A stretch of DNA of 64,000 bases from Paractinoplanes aksuensis. GTDB taxonomy: Bacteria; Actinomycetota; Actinomycetes; Mycobacteriales; Micromonosporaceae. Below are positions 27,401-34,360 of the stretch, in pieces. The stretch lies in assembly GCF_024137025.1 (NCBI RefSeq), contig NZ_JAMYJR010000042.1, positions 1 through 64,000 of the forward strand. The letters are read 5' to 3'. The notes beneath the pieces were generated by a model, which was given only the letters and a program-made list of their open reading frames with translations, was not told where the DNA came from and did not search any database. The translations under genes and the position numbers were made by a program. Every line of letters begins with the position of its first letter. Position 1 is the stretch's first letter.

Positions 27401-28924
27401 GCCGGCACGTTCACGGCCGAGTACGGTCCGGACGAGCAGCTCACCAAGCTCAAGTACCCGGGCGGGCTGACCCGGATCGACCGGCTCGACGCCAACCAGG
27501 ACCCGGTCGAGCGGACCTACGTGCGGGACTCCGACGGCGAGGTCATCCACGGCGAGTCGATCGTGCAGAACAGTGCCGGCCAGTGGGTCGAGCACGAGTA
27601 CACGGGCGGCAGCAAGGCGTTCGCGTACGACCGGATCGGGCGGCTGGCCAGCACCCGGCACGACAGCGCGACCACGGCCGGCTGCACGACCCGGGTCTAC
27701 GAGTACGACTCCCGCAGCAACCGCAAGAGCCGGTCGCAGTATGGGCCGGCCGAGGACGGCGCCTGTCAGACGGCCACCGGCGCTCAGGTCGACCAGCACA
27801 CGCACGACAGCGCCGACCGGCTCACCGACCCCGGCTACGTCTACGACGCGTTCGGCCGCACCACCGAGCTGCCGGGCGGCCTGACCATCAGCTACCACGT
27901 CAGCGACATGGTGCACGAGCAGCAGCTGGGCGACGCCAAACAGAACTGGGACCTCGACCCGAGCGGCCGCCTGCGTGCCAGCAGCGAGTACACCCTGGTC
28001 GACCAGACCTGGGAGACGTCGTCGGCCAAGGTCCTGCACTACGGCGACGACGAGGACTCGGCCCAGTGGATCGTCGAGGACGCCGCGGCCGGGGTCGTCA
28101 CCCGCAACATCGCCGGACCGGACGGCGACCTGGTCGCCACCGCCACCACCGGTGAGGGCGTACGGCTGCAGCTGACCAACCTGCACGGCGACGTGGTCGG
28201 GACCATCGACCCCACGCTGACCGAGCCCGAGCTGTTCGACTACGACGAGTTCGGCGTGCCGATGGCGGCCCAGGCCGACCAGCGCTACGGCTGGCTCGGC
28301 GGCAAGCAGCGGTCGGGCGAGGCCCTGGGCGACGTGGTGCTGATGGGCGTACGCCTCTATTCGCCCGGAATCGGCCGCTTCCTCAGCGCCGACCCGGTGC
28401 AGGGCGGCTCGTCGACCGACTACGACTACGTCTACCAGGACCCGATCAACGTCACCGACCTCGACGGCCGGTGCCCGCCGTGCGTCATCGGCGGTGGCAT
28501 CGCGGCCCGGATCCTGGCCCGGCAGATCGCCAAGCAGCTGGCCAAGAAGGCGGCCCGCCGGGCCGCGCACAACCGCAAGGTGGCCGGCCGCCCGCCGGCC
28601 CGGCCCAAGGGCCCGGCGTCGAGCAACCGCAACAGCAACCGCTACAAGGGACGCAGCTGGGGCTACCAGATCAACTACCGCACCAAGGCGCGCAACCACG
28701 AACGGGTCTACAAGTACGGCATCACCAGCGGCCCGTTCGGCTTCATCCGAGCCGCCGTGAGCCTGCGCATGTGCAAGAACAGCGGCCGGCGCAACTGTAG
28801 AATCACGAAGATCAAACCGTTCCGGGACAGGCACAGCGCCCGCATGTGGGAGTACCGCAGCTGCCTGAGCTACGTCCGCCGGTACGGCAAGCGCCCGCCG
28901 GGCATGCGCCGCAGCTGCCGTTAA
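21440..28924 (+). CDS. Giant secreted RHS/YD-repeat protein with GIY-YIG-like C-terminal effector
   Basis: A 2494-residue protein with a GTG start after GGGGGA. Residues about 20-45 are a membrane or signal segment (VICLALIVLLVVT). A DNRLRE-like stalk domain (residues about 315-480) and fibronectin-like stretches follow, then a LamG/concanavalin-like domain (about 1280-1490). After these come YD/RHS repeats (EYDRLGRI, YEFDRFG) ending in the RHS core signature GRFLSADPVQGG...DPINVTDLDGR near residue 2315. The last 150 residues are the variable effector: a basic linker, then NHERVYKYGITSGPFG and ARMWEYRSCLSYVRRYGKRPPG. These resemble the tyrosine motif and the catalytic Glu helix (E near 2470) of GIY-YIG nucleases. 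A DNA-cutting toxin delivered to competitors is the likely role. AAGGAG follows the stop for the next gene. Confidence 0.85.
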   Translation: MLSDERAEIFSRWNAGRWLVGVRVICLALIVLLVVTSNELPAAAAVTPVAQAPATTPRCVEHRDDIASAAVAAKLCDGRVEAIGQRTETTQVFVNPDGTITQEQALAPVRVKSGERWEDVDLTLIPAADGSVEPRVHPRDLKLTGPRSAAGEHEIVSLGAGAQRTSISWKGKLPEPVLEGNTATYPDVLPGVDIQVRAQTTGYEQYFIAKDRAALRRIAKLSLPMNTGKLTVAPDQAGGLTFKDSKGKAVGRAQAPEMWDAEVSPVAGVHVNRARVGLRTVPAKAGRATMVLTADADFMARDDLKFPVTIDPPASLPVAFDAFVQNDYSSDQSGTSELRLGRIVDGSYAATARSYLRFNTSGIWSSRIMSAKLRLWGTHSWSCGAASWEAWRTDRADASTRWSAQPTAREKVGTSTETKGYNSSCADGYVYIEVGKALQSAADGKWNDVTVMLRGTSETDTKGWKKFDSSEAGRPPVVTITYNAAPGVPTAQAVSPCYTSCSADARTSSLRPTLSAKLADANAGQALRASFEIRNKATGAAVAQSGVLTGNPGWTNGSTASWQVGTNLVNGTAYEWRVNGADPYLSGTATGWTTLTVDTDKPGVPFVSAALYKDDGQPHGGAGQSDVFTFSPASGVTDLAAYVYRLDTDAAATTVAATGTTTVTLSPRDGLRTLTVQAKDRAGNLSAANSYVFSAGNAALAQPLPGATVVKRTKLQITTPVAGYTRAYFEYRRGPGGVALPIPSANLMSATGAPITATAGIPVALNSLGGHAIWNAADTLGLVGGVVEVRARIYTAGSTAPVYDTAWVRVTVDSNGDGSATEAAGVGEVDLLTGDLGMSATDVDELDLSVTRSASSRGPAGGYLAMPEKLTANQQQVSADLSGFTTPATSTAVRSTARGQGDVTPLDSIEVGPATSGTSVDTYVALGGDTGAMRLGMQAGRTYRVTGWIYVPAATGLAPANAGHGLRIVGWYKNGTAYTAVPSAMAAYTDGWQELSVDMTVPTGSTEALVRLYNGFAAGTGKRVFWDNLSVTEIVAPFGPSWNGGATGGFADTDYTTLSLPSPSVAQVNLIGGGWMTFSRNADGTSYTPEPGSEGLVLSKPDSTTFQLTDLEGVTVQFKQQNGVWTVTSSWTSENDSTTRYVYDTTGGRMLLKRVVNPAEPGVDDANGCTGATLPRGCVVLEYVYATATTAGLSQTVFGDHLDRVSTVKVWNWDEAAGAVTAVDVVKYAYDNLGRLREAWNPRISPVLKTAYEYDGAGRVAKVTPAGELPWAYDYANPDVDAAALRWNLDGAATDSSGAGRNGTATGVSWGEANDPANPGDRAALFTGNASAQITASGTPLSNTSSYTVSAWARITDTSMNRTVVSKDGARTSGFFLNYVQAENKWAFSRVTADNDSATPVRATSNVPPVLGQWTHLAGVYDTAGGRMKLYVNGRPQTTTAATGGWNAGGNYVVGRGKWAAANANPWAGGIDDVRVYGSALGDAQIATLAGDENAGRLVRSRQAALKQGSKTETDGELTTTLVYNVPLTKAAGGPHDLNAATMATWGQKDLPTDATAVFGPRDLPARNRAAVAVPGSGGYTHASIHYLNANGQEVNSAEPGGYIDTEEYDQFGNVVRALDSTDRALALGTLPGAAAALDELGLAGTDTANRAQALSTINRYSSNGLQLLETLAPLTSMGLTNALADPDGAGPLTELAAGAVVLGRTRTLNTYDEGKPDGAAYQLLTTERQGVQVDGYPLADVRVEKTGYAAEHGGASGWVLKAPTKSVTDVGGLDQTTYTVHDQAGRVTKTWAVSAASDAVATENVYYTAGANSLDAQCGNRPEWAGRMCVSRPGGAVTGHDADRMASVLPSRRITAYSRFGSETEVRETVAGKTRTITTEYDLAGRETSQAITSDLGKAVPAVVTTYDPANGKAATTTAGGATITREYDRLGRIARYVDADGGATVYEFDRFGKPSKTTDPSGTSTYSFDRAVDPREMLTSVTDSAAGTFTAEYGPDEQLTKLKYPGGLTRIDRLDANQDPVERTYVRDSDGEVIHGESIVQNSAGQWVEHEYTGGSKAFAYDRIGRLASTRHDSATTAGCTTRVYEYDSRSNRKSRSQYGPAEDGACQTATGAQVDQHTHDSADRLTDPGYVYDAFGRTTELPGGLTISYHVSDMVHEQQLGDAKQNWDLDPSGRLRASSEYTLVDQTWETSSAKVLHYGDDEDSAQWIVEDAAAGVVTRNIAGPDGDLVATATTGEGVRLQLTNLHGDVVGTIDPTLTEPELFDYDEFGVPMAAQADQRYGWLGGKQRSGEALGDVVLMGVRLYSPGIGRFLSADPVQGGSSTDYDYVYQDPINVTDLDGRCPPCVIGGGIAARILARQIAKQLAKKAARRAAHNRKVAGRPPARPKGPASSNRNSNRYKGRSWGYQINYRTKARNHERVYKYGITSGPFGFIRAAVSLRMCKNSGRRNCRITKIKPFRDRHSARMWEYRSCLSYVRRYGKRPPGMRRSCR

Positions 28925-28933
28925 GGAGTCGAC

Positions 28934-29596
28934 ATGGCGACGCACCAGCTGATCGTGGTCGCTCGGCCCGCCCGCCGTCCGGTGCCGGGCGGTGAGCGGT
29001 ACGAGTCGGTCATCTACGACCTGACGATCGAGGTGGACACCGCGATCGGCCGGTGCGTCGCCGCCGCGGCCTGGCTCAAGCCCGCCTTCCCGGCCGGCTG
29101 CCTGGTCAACGTGCAGTTCCAGCCGCACGAGGGCGACGAGCTGCTGATCGAGAAGCCCCGGTCGAAGAACCGGGGCGGACCGAAAGAGATCATCTGCCCG
29201 GTCGGCGTCCCGGTCAGCTGGTTCGACGGCGGCGGCCACGGCGTGCCGGCGATCCGCTTGCTGCGGGCCGTGTTCCAGGTGCTGGCCCTGGTCGGCAAGA
29301 ACTTCGGGGCCGGGCCGCCGCAGCTGCGCGGCCGGATCAGCGGCGGCAAGTCGGCGGCCGTCGACCCGTTCCGGCCGCCCGAGCCCCGGCCGTCGCCCTA
29401 CGCGGCGGCGGGCGCCGAACTCGACCGGATGGCCCGCGACACCGAGCCGGGGCAACTGGTCGTGGCCGCGCTGGGTTCGCGGGGCGAGCGCCGGGCCGAG
29501 ATCCTGGGCGCGCTGGGTACGACCGAGGCCGAATCGGTGCTGAACGGGCCGGGACGAGAGAAGGTACGGACATGGACCGTCCGCAGTCACCCCTGA
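28934..29596 (+). CDS. Unknown protein; first candidate immunity protein for the RHS effector
   Basis: A 220-residue protein I do not recognise. It starts nine bases after the RHS stop with an optimal AAGGAG ribosome site, so it is made with the toxin. There is no signal peptide, so it is cytoplasmic. The N-terminal 110 residues look like a compact alpha/beta domain (ESVIYDLTIEVDTAIGRCVAAAAWLKPAFPAGC ... GVPVSWFDGGGHGVPAIRLLRAVFQ). The C-terminal half is helical and charged. Position directly behind an RHS effector is the classic place for an immunity gene; this is inferred from context only. Confidence 0.7.
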   Translation: MATHQLIVVARPARRPVPGGERYESVIYDLTIEVDTAIGRCVAAAAWLKPAFPAGCLVNVQFQPHEGDELLIEKPRSKNRGGPKEIICPVGVPVSWFDGGGHGVPAIRLLRAVFQVLALVGKNFGAGPPQLRGRISGGKSAAVDPFRPPEPRPSPYAAAGAELDRMARDTEPGQLVVAALGSRGERRAEILGALGTTEAESVLNGPGREKVRTWTVRSHP

Positions 29597-30099
29597 GGCT
29601 GGACGCGGCGGGCGACTCGAAGGAGCTGGCGGAAGCCGTGGTGGCGGTCAACCGCTGCCTCGACGCCTGGCACGGCTTCGTCGGCGCGGCGGTCAGCCGC
29701 CCGGTCACCGTGTCGGTCCGGTTCGCCCCGGCGGCCGAGGTCAGCGCGACCACGATCGCCCTGCCGGAATCGCTGGCCGACAGCCCCGAACTGCCGTCGG
29801 CGCTGCTGATGGCCGCGCTGGACGCCGTCGAGGCGGCCGGCCGCGAGTGGCCGCACGAAAAGCCGCGCAAGCTGTGGCGCGGCAAGGCCCCGGCCGCCTC
29901 CGACGGCTACGCCACCGACCGGGCCCTCGAAGCGCTGTCAGCGGGCGAGCTGCTGCTGCTGGCCCGCCCCGACGACGACAACGGCGACACGATCGACGAC
30001 TACCTCGAAGAGAAATTGGCCGACGCCGGCATCGCCGAGCCGACCGCCGCCGCCACCGGCCCCGGCTTCACCGCCTGGACGATCGTCCCGCTCGACTAA
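29572..30099 (+). CDS. Unknown protein; second candidate immunity or accessory protein
   Basis: A 175-residue protein without recognised motifs, starting at an ATG inside the 3' end of the preceding gene (25-base overlap, different frame) after GAGAAGG. It is acidic in its C-terminal half (DDDNGDTIDDYLEEKLADAG), a common trait of proteins that mask basic nuclease toxins. The predicted RHS tail is strongly basic, so a direct inhibitor is plausible. It converges on the AraC gene with a three-base overlap. Confidence 0.68.
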   Translation: MDRPQSPLRLDAAGDSKELAEAVVAVNRCLDAWHGFVGAAVSRPVTVSVRFAPAAEVSATTIALPESLADSPELPSALLMAALDAVEAAGREWPHEKPRKLWRGKAPAASDGYATDRALEALSAGELLLLARPDDDNGDTIDDYLEEKLADAGIAEPTAAATGPGFTAWTIVPLD

Positions 30100-30953
30100 G
30101 ACGCGCGGAACCGGCCCGGCGCCATTCCGTAGGCGCGCCGGAACGCGGCCGAGAAGGCGAACTCGGTCGAGTAGCCGACCTGCCGCGCGATCGCCGCCAG
30201 CGGCGCCGGGCTCTGCCGCAACAGCTGAGCGCCGAGGCTCATCCGCCGATCGACCAGGTACGTCATCGGGGGAGTGCCGGTCACCGCGGTGAAGCGCCGG
30301 TGGAACGTTGTGCGCGACATGCCGGCGACGGAGCTCAGTTGTTCCACCGTCCACGGCCGCTCGGGCCGGTCGTGGATCGCGTGCAGCGCGCCGGCGATGC
30401 CCGGATCGGTGACCTCCGGCCGGTCCGGCATTTGGCGCAGCATCTGCACCACCAGCAGGTCGATCAGGGCCGCGCGGGCGGCGTCGGTGCCCGGCTCGGG
30501 CCGGTCGAAGTCGGCCTGCAACATGGCGATCAGCGCCCGTAGCTCCGGCTGCTCGGCGTAGTCCGGCGTGATCAGGACGAGCCCCGGCAACTGCCGCAGC
30601 AGGGCGGGCACCCGGCCGTCCTCCAGCCGGTAGGCGCCGCAGAGGAACTCGAAATCGGCCGCCCCGGACGGCGCGGGCTCCTCGACCGTGAAGTCGGGCA
30701 GATCCTCGAGGGCGCAGGGCGCGTGGGACAACCCGTGCACGACTCCGGCCGCGGTGAAGATCACGTCCCCCGGGCGTACCCGCAGAGGTTCGATCTTCTC
30801 CTGGATGAGCCATCCCTCGCCGTGCAGCAGCGCGTGGAAGCCGAGCACGGCCATCGGGGGGAAGCGGAGCCCCCACGGACCCGACTCCGTGATGCGGCGC
30901 CCGCTCGCGCGCAGGGCCCGGACGCTGCCGAGCGCCGCAGTGATCATGTCCAC
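30096..30953 (-). CDS. AraC-family regulator with cupin-type sensor domain
   Basis: A 285-residue regulator. The N-terminal half is an AraC-binding cupin (PPMAVLGFHALLHGEGWLIQ, VRPGDVIFTAAGVVHGLSHAP). The C-terminal 100 residues carry two helix-turn-helix units (WTVEQLSSVAGMSRTTFHRRFTAVTG; PLAAIARQVGYSTEFAFSAAFRRAYGMAPGRFR). I chose the GTG giving MDMITAALGSVRALRA, since relatives begin with that kind of helix; a longer frame adds 31 arginine-rich residues. It is divergent from the acyl-CoA-dehydrogenase-like gene across about 80 bases and is its likely regulator. Confidence 0.85.
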   Translation of the reverse strand: MDMITAALGSVRALRASGRRITESGPWGLRFPPMAVLGFHALLHGEGWLIQEKIEPLRVRPGDVIFTAAGVVHGLSHAPCALEDLPDFTVEEPAPSGAADFEFLCGAYRLEDGRVPALLRQLPGLVLITPDYAEQPELRALIAMLQADFDRPEPGTDAARAALIDLLVVQMLRQMPDRPEVTDPGIAGALHAIHDRPERPWTVEQLSSVAGMSRTTFHRRFTAVTGTPPMTYLVDRRMSLGAQLLRQSPAPLAAIARQVGYSTEFAFSAAFRRAYGMAPGRFRAS

Positions 30954-31033
30954 GACGGCGATGGTACGTCCGCGTATGGCCTCGGGCCGCGCACGCATGG
31001 TCGCGCGGAGCCGGCGCTGGTTCGGTTGAGGAC

Positions 31034-31993
31034 GTGACTTCACCACTCGTCGAGATCCTGTCCGCCCAGGCCGCGGAGACCGAGAAGCAGGGCCGCCCCA
31101 CCGCGAAGAGCCTGCAGGCAGCCCGGGAGGCCGGCGCTTTCGCCCTGCCCGACCGCACCGCCACCGAGGCCGCCCAGCTGCTCACCGAGATGGCCCGTGG
31201 CTGCCCGTCCACCAGCTGGATCGCCGGCACCTCGCTCACCGGCAAGACCTTCAGCCGCCGGGCCCTCGGCGACGTGATCGGCCCGGACACGCTGGTCGCC
31301 GGTTCGGGCACGCCGGGCGGCCGCGGCGAAAGGGCCTTCGGCGGCGTACGGGTCACCGGTCGCTGGGCGAACGTCTCCGGCTGCGAGGACGCGGAGTGGG
31401 CCGGCCTGGCCGTGCTGATCGACGGGACGCTCTCGTGGGCCCTCTTTCCCCTGCGCGACCTGCGCGTCGAACACACCTGGTCGGCCGTCGGCATGCGCGG
31501 CACCGGCAGTCACACCCTGGTCGCCGAGGACGTCCTCGTGCCGGTCGAGCGGGAGGCGCCGCTCGACTTCGCCGAACTGGCCGGTGACATGGTGCTCTTC
31601 GGCCTGACCGCGCTCGCCCCGGTCGTCGGCGCCACCCTGGGTGCGCTGGATCTGATCACCGCGATGTTCGCCTCGGATCGCAAGCCCTACATGAGCGCGT
31701 ACGCCTCCATGGGCGAGTCCCCGGCCGCGCGCACCTGGCGGGCCGAGGCCATCGCTCTCGCGCGGCGCGCCGAGCGCACCATGCTCGCCCTCGCGGCGGC
31801 GGGCCCGGGCGACCACGGCCTCGACATGTCCGGGGCGGCCCGGGACTGCCGCGCGGCCATGGACCTGATGCTCGACCTGCACGGCGCGAGCGGCTTCGCG
31901 GAGTCCAACCCGCTGCAGCGCCACTGGCGGGACGTCGCCGTGGCGAGCCGCCACCCCCACATCAACGCCTTCCTGGCGGTCAACCGGCTCTGA
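31034..31993 (+). CDS. Acyl-CoA dehydrogenase-like flavoprotein (HpaB/DszC-type monooxygenase group)
   Basis: A 319-residue protein with the Acyl-CoA_dh_2 C-terminal fold. GASGFAESNPLQRHWRDVAVASRHPHIN is the characteristic helical end of flavin-dependent two-component hydroxylases, and the middle beta domain reads VRVTGRWANVSGCEDAEWAGLAV. It is about 70 residues shorter than usual relatives; the missing part is in the N-terminal helical domain. Reduced flavin would have to be supplied by a partner not obvious nearby. The GTG start is close to the divergent AraC gene. The MDR oxidoreductase follows on the same strand from its own promoter. Confidence 0.75.
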   Translation: MTSPLVEILSAQAAETEKQGRPTAKSLQAAREAGAFALPDRTATEAAQLLTEMARGCPSTSWIAGTSLTGKTFSRRALGDVIGPDTLVAGSGTPGGRGERAFGGVRVTGRWANVSGCEDAEWAGLAVLIDGTLSWALFPLRDLRVEHTWSAVGMRGTGSHTLVAEDVLVPVEREAPLDFAELAGDMVLFGLTALAPVVGATLGALDLITAMFASDRKPYMSAYASMGESPAARTWRAEAIALARRAERTMLALAAAGPGDHGLDMSGAARDCRAAMDLMLDLHGASGFAESNPLQRHWRDVAVASRHPHINAFLAVNRL

Positions 31994-32029
31994 CGTCGGC
32001 AGCGATAGGCGGCCGGGACGGCGGGGGTC

Positions 32030-32035
32030 TAGAGT
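32030..32035 (+). promoter_or_regulatory. Minus-10 element TAGAGT of a leaderless gene
   Basis: TAGAGT ends six bases before the GTG start of the MDR gene, so the transcript should begin at the start codon. No clear minus-35 or ribosome site is present. Confidence 0.45.
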
Positions 32036-32041
32036 GGACGC

Positions 32042-32968
32042 GTGCTGGGAGTCGTCGCGGCCGCGCTTGGCGGGCCTGAGGTGTTGCAGGTGACCGAACT
32101 GCCCGAGCCCGAGGCGGGGCCGGGGCAGGTGGTGGTCCGGGTCCGGGCGGTGTGTGTGCACCCGGCCGACGTGGCTTCCACCACGGGGGAGATTCCTCGT
32201 GGGCCGGTGCCGACGCCGTTCCTGCCGGGGTGGGACATCGCCGGCGAGGTGGTCTCGGTCGGCCCTGACACGGCGGAATTCGCGGTGGGCGACCGGGTGG
32301 CCGGGATGATCCCGTGGTACCTGACGCGGGGTGCGCCGGGCGGCTACGCCGAGTTGGTGGCGGCCGACGCCGAGTGGTTGGTGCCGTTGCCGGCCGAGCT
32401 CGACTTCGCGGCCGCGGCCACGGTGCCGCTCAACGCCCAGACCGCGCACCAGGGGCTGGCCCTGGTGTCGCTGGCCATGCTTCCGGCCGGCAGCAGCATT
32501 CTGGTCACCGGGGCCAGCGGTGGTGTCGGCGGTTTCGCCACCCAGCTGGCCGTGCAGAGCGGCTTCCGCGTCCTGGCCCAGGCCACCCACGACGATGAGG
32601 AGTGGGTGCGCGGCCTCGGCGCGCACGAGGTCGTTTCCCGTACGACCGATCTGTCCACGGTGGGGCCGGTGGCCGCGGTGTTCGACGCTGTGCCCGTCGG
32701 TGAAGCGGCCGCAGCCGCCGTCGAGGACAGGGGAATCGTGGTCGTGACCCGGCCCACGCCGGGCTTCGTTCCTTCCCGTGGGGTGCGCCAGGAGCTGCAG
32801 CTCATCCGGCTCGACCGCGAGCTGCTGGCCGACCTGGTGAAGCAGGCGGCGGCGGGGCGGCTGAGCACACGCGTGGCGGCAACTTTGCCGTTGACCGAGG
32901 CGGCCGACGCCCACCGGCGGGTGCTGGCCGGCGGGCTGCGCGGCAAGCTCGTGCTGACGGCGGACTGA
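32042..32968 (+). CDS. Zinc-free MDR oxidoreductase (quinone/enone reductase type)
   Basis: A 308-residue medium-chain dehydrogenase/reductase. The GroES-like N-terminal half (PEAGPGQVVVRVRAVCVHPADV, LPGWDIAGEVVSVGPD) is followed by a Rossmann domain with the NADPH motif TGASGGVGGFATQLA. The catalytic and structural zinc cysteines of true alcohol dehydrogenases are absent, so an NADPH quinone/enone reductase is likely. The GTG start has a minus-10 element immediately upstream and no ribosome site, indicating a leaderless message. Its stop directly abuts the convergent diguanylate cyclase gene. Confidence 0.85.
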   Translation: MLGVVAAALGGPEVLQVTELPEPEAGPGQVVVRVRAVCVHPADVASTTGEIPRGPVPTPFLPGWDIAGEVVSVGPDTAEFAVGDRVAGMIPWYLTRGAPGGYAELVAADAEWLVPLPAELDFAAAATVPLNAQTAHQGLALVSLAMLPAGSSILVTGASGGVGGFATQLAVQSGFRVLAQATHDDEEWVRGLGAHEVVSRTTDLSTVGPVAAVFDAVPVGEAAAAAVEDRGIVVVTRPTPGFVPSRGVRQELQLIRLDRELLADLVKQAAAGRLSTRVAATLPLTEAADAHRRVLAGGLRGKLVLTAD

Positions 32969-33877
32969 CTACCGATCCAGGTACGGATCGGCTTCGGCGC
33001 GCATCGTGAGACAGCTCGTGGGGATCGTGTCGACCAGCGTGCCGGCGCCGTACGGGGACCGGTAGCGGACCAGGGCCGCCCATTCGCAGGCGCTCTCGAC
33101 CACACCGGCCCGGCGGGCGCCGCTGCGATGCACCCACACCGGGGCGCCCGGGCGGCACGCCACCGCGGGTTCCGAGGCGGCCGGCCCGTACGTCTCGGTG
33201 TGGTCGCCGTTCTCGGTGGCCACGACCCAGGTGATGCCGGACCGGCCGGCGGCGTTCGCCTGTCGCTTGGCGCTGAACATCGCCTGGTCCGCTCGGCGCA
33301 GCAGGTCGGGCAGGTCGTCCGAGCGGCCCGCCGGGACGACGCCGATCGAGGCCGTGACCGCCAGAGTGTGTCCCCGTACGTCCATCGGGGGTGCGATAGC
33401 CGCGCTCAGTGCGCCGGCCATCTCGTGCCACCACGTCTCGGGGACGTCGGCGTGCGGGGCGCGGGGCAGGGCGGCGAACTCGTCACCGCCGAGCCGGGCC
33501 ACCAGATCGTCGCCGAGACCGGTGGCCATGCGCCGGGCGACGACGCGGAGGACCTCGTCGCCGGCATCGTGCCCGTACGTGTCGTTGATCGGCTTGAAGC
33601 CGTTGAGGTCGAGGATCACGACGGCCGCCGAGCAGTCGTGGTCGCGCAGCAGTTCCGGGGCGAGCGCCTGGAAGAGGCGACGGTTGGCGAGGCCGGTGAG
33701 CTCGTCGTGGCCGGCCATCCATCGGAGTGAGGCACGCTCGCGCTCCAGCCGCTGGACGTGGGCCGAGAGCTGATCGATGCGAGCTTGGAGGTGGGCGACC
33801 TCGGACCCTGTGCGCGGCTGAGCGTCCGCTGGCAGTGCACCGCCCGTGTCGGCGGTCGCAGGATCGAGGATCCGCAT
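32969..33877 (-). CDS. Diguanylate cyclase with GGDEF domain and a short C-terminal domain
   Basis: A 302-residue protein. After a non-conserved N-terminus comes a coiled coil (EVAHLQARIDQLSAHVQRLERERASL, about residues 25-52), the usual dimerising element. Next is the GGDEF domain: HDELTGLANRR, DLNGFKPINDTYGHDAGDEVL, then LGGDEFAAL with the catalytic motif intact. The RxxD product-inhibition site five residues upstream of GGDEF is not present, so feedback inhibition by c-di-GMP is not expected. A C-terminal block of 60 residues (VWVHRSGARRAGVVESACEWAALVRY) is unassigned. There are no membrane segments, so it is cytoplasmic. The ATG chosen follows AGAGGA by six bases. The 276 bases upstream hold only the promoter region shared with the DUF397 gene. 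Confidence 0.85.
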   Translation of the reverse strand: MRILDPATADTGGALPADAQPRTGSEVAHLQARIDQLSAHVQRLERERASLRWMAGHDELTGLANRRLFQALAPELLRDHDCSAAVVILDLNGFKPINDTYGHDAGDEVLRVVARRMATGLGDDLVARLGGDEFAALPRAPHADVPETWWHEMAGALSAAIAPPMDVRGHTLAVTASIGVVPAGRSDDLPDLLRRADQAMFSAKRQANAAGRSGITWVVATENGDHTETYGPAASEPAVACRPGAPVWVHRSGARRAGVVESACEWAALVRYRSPYGAGTLVDTIPTSCLTMRAEADPYLDR

Positions 33878-34153
33878 CGGCCGTCCTCTCAAGACTGCGG
33901 CGGACAAGATGGGGTTGTTGAGCGCCGCAAAGGAATCATGACAGTCGGTGCCGGGCCCGTGCAAGATTTCACGAAGACAGGTCTCACCATGACAGGATGC
34001 ATCCGCACCGGTTTTCGGCTACTCTGAGTGCCGCCACTTTCGTGGTGAAAGAGTCGCGCGTACCCGTTAAAGCTGATTCTGCACGTCAAGCGGACGTCGG
34101 ATGGGTGGCTCGCCGGTTACGCACAGCAAGCAACTCCAGGGGGAGGGGCGCTG

Positions 34154-34360
34154 ATGAGCAGCGAAACCAGCTGGATTATTTCCAGCCGGTCGACGGGCAA
34201 CGGCGGCAGTTGCGTCGAGGCCCGCCGCCAGGACGGCTTCATCGAGGTCCGCAACAGCAAGGCCCGTGAGGCCGGCACCGTGGTGTTCACGACCGAGGAG
34301 TGGGACTCATTCCTGTTCGGCGCCAAGCGCGGCGAGTTCGACCGGCTCCTGACCGACTGA
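34154..34360 (+). CDS. DUF397 small protein
   Basis: A 68-residue DUF397 protein (WIISSRSTGNGGSCVEARRQDGFIEVRNSKAREAGTVVFTTEEWDSFL), a family found almost only in filamentous actinomycetes next to XRE-DUF5753 regulators. These pairs behave like toxin-antitoxin or morphogenesis switches such as BldB/WhiJ-type systems. The ribosome site GGGAGGGG is strong. Here it converges on its regulator stop-to-stop, instead of the common tandem order. Confidence 0.85.
   Translation: MSSETSWIISSRSTGNGGSCVEARRQDGFIEVRNSKAREAGTVVFTTEEWDSFLFGAKRGEFDRLLTD

Noticed and set aside
25328..29590. Minus-strand open frame of 1420 codons opposite the first RHS gene
   Set aside because: Composition is that of an antisense shadow, with no recognisable motif, while the plus strand has continuous RHS repeats.
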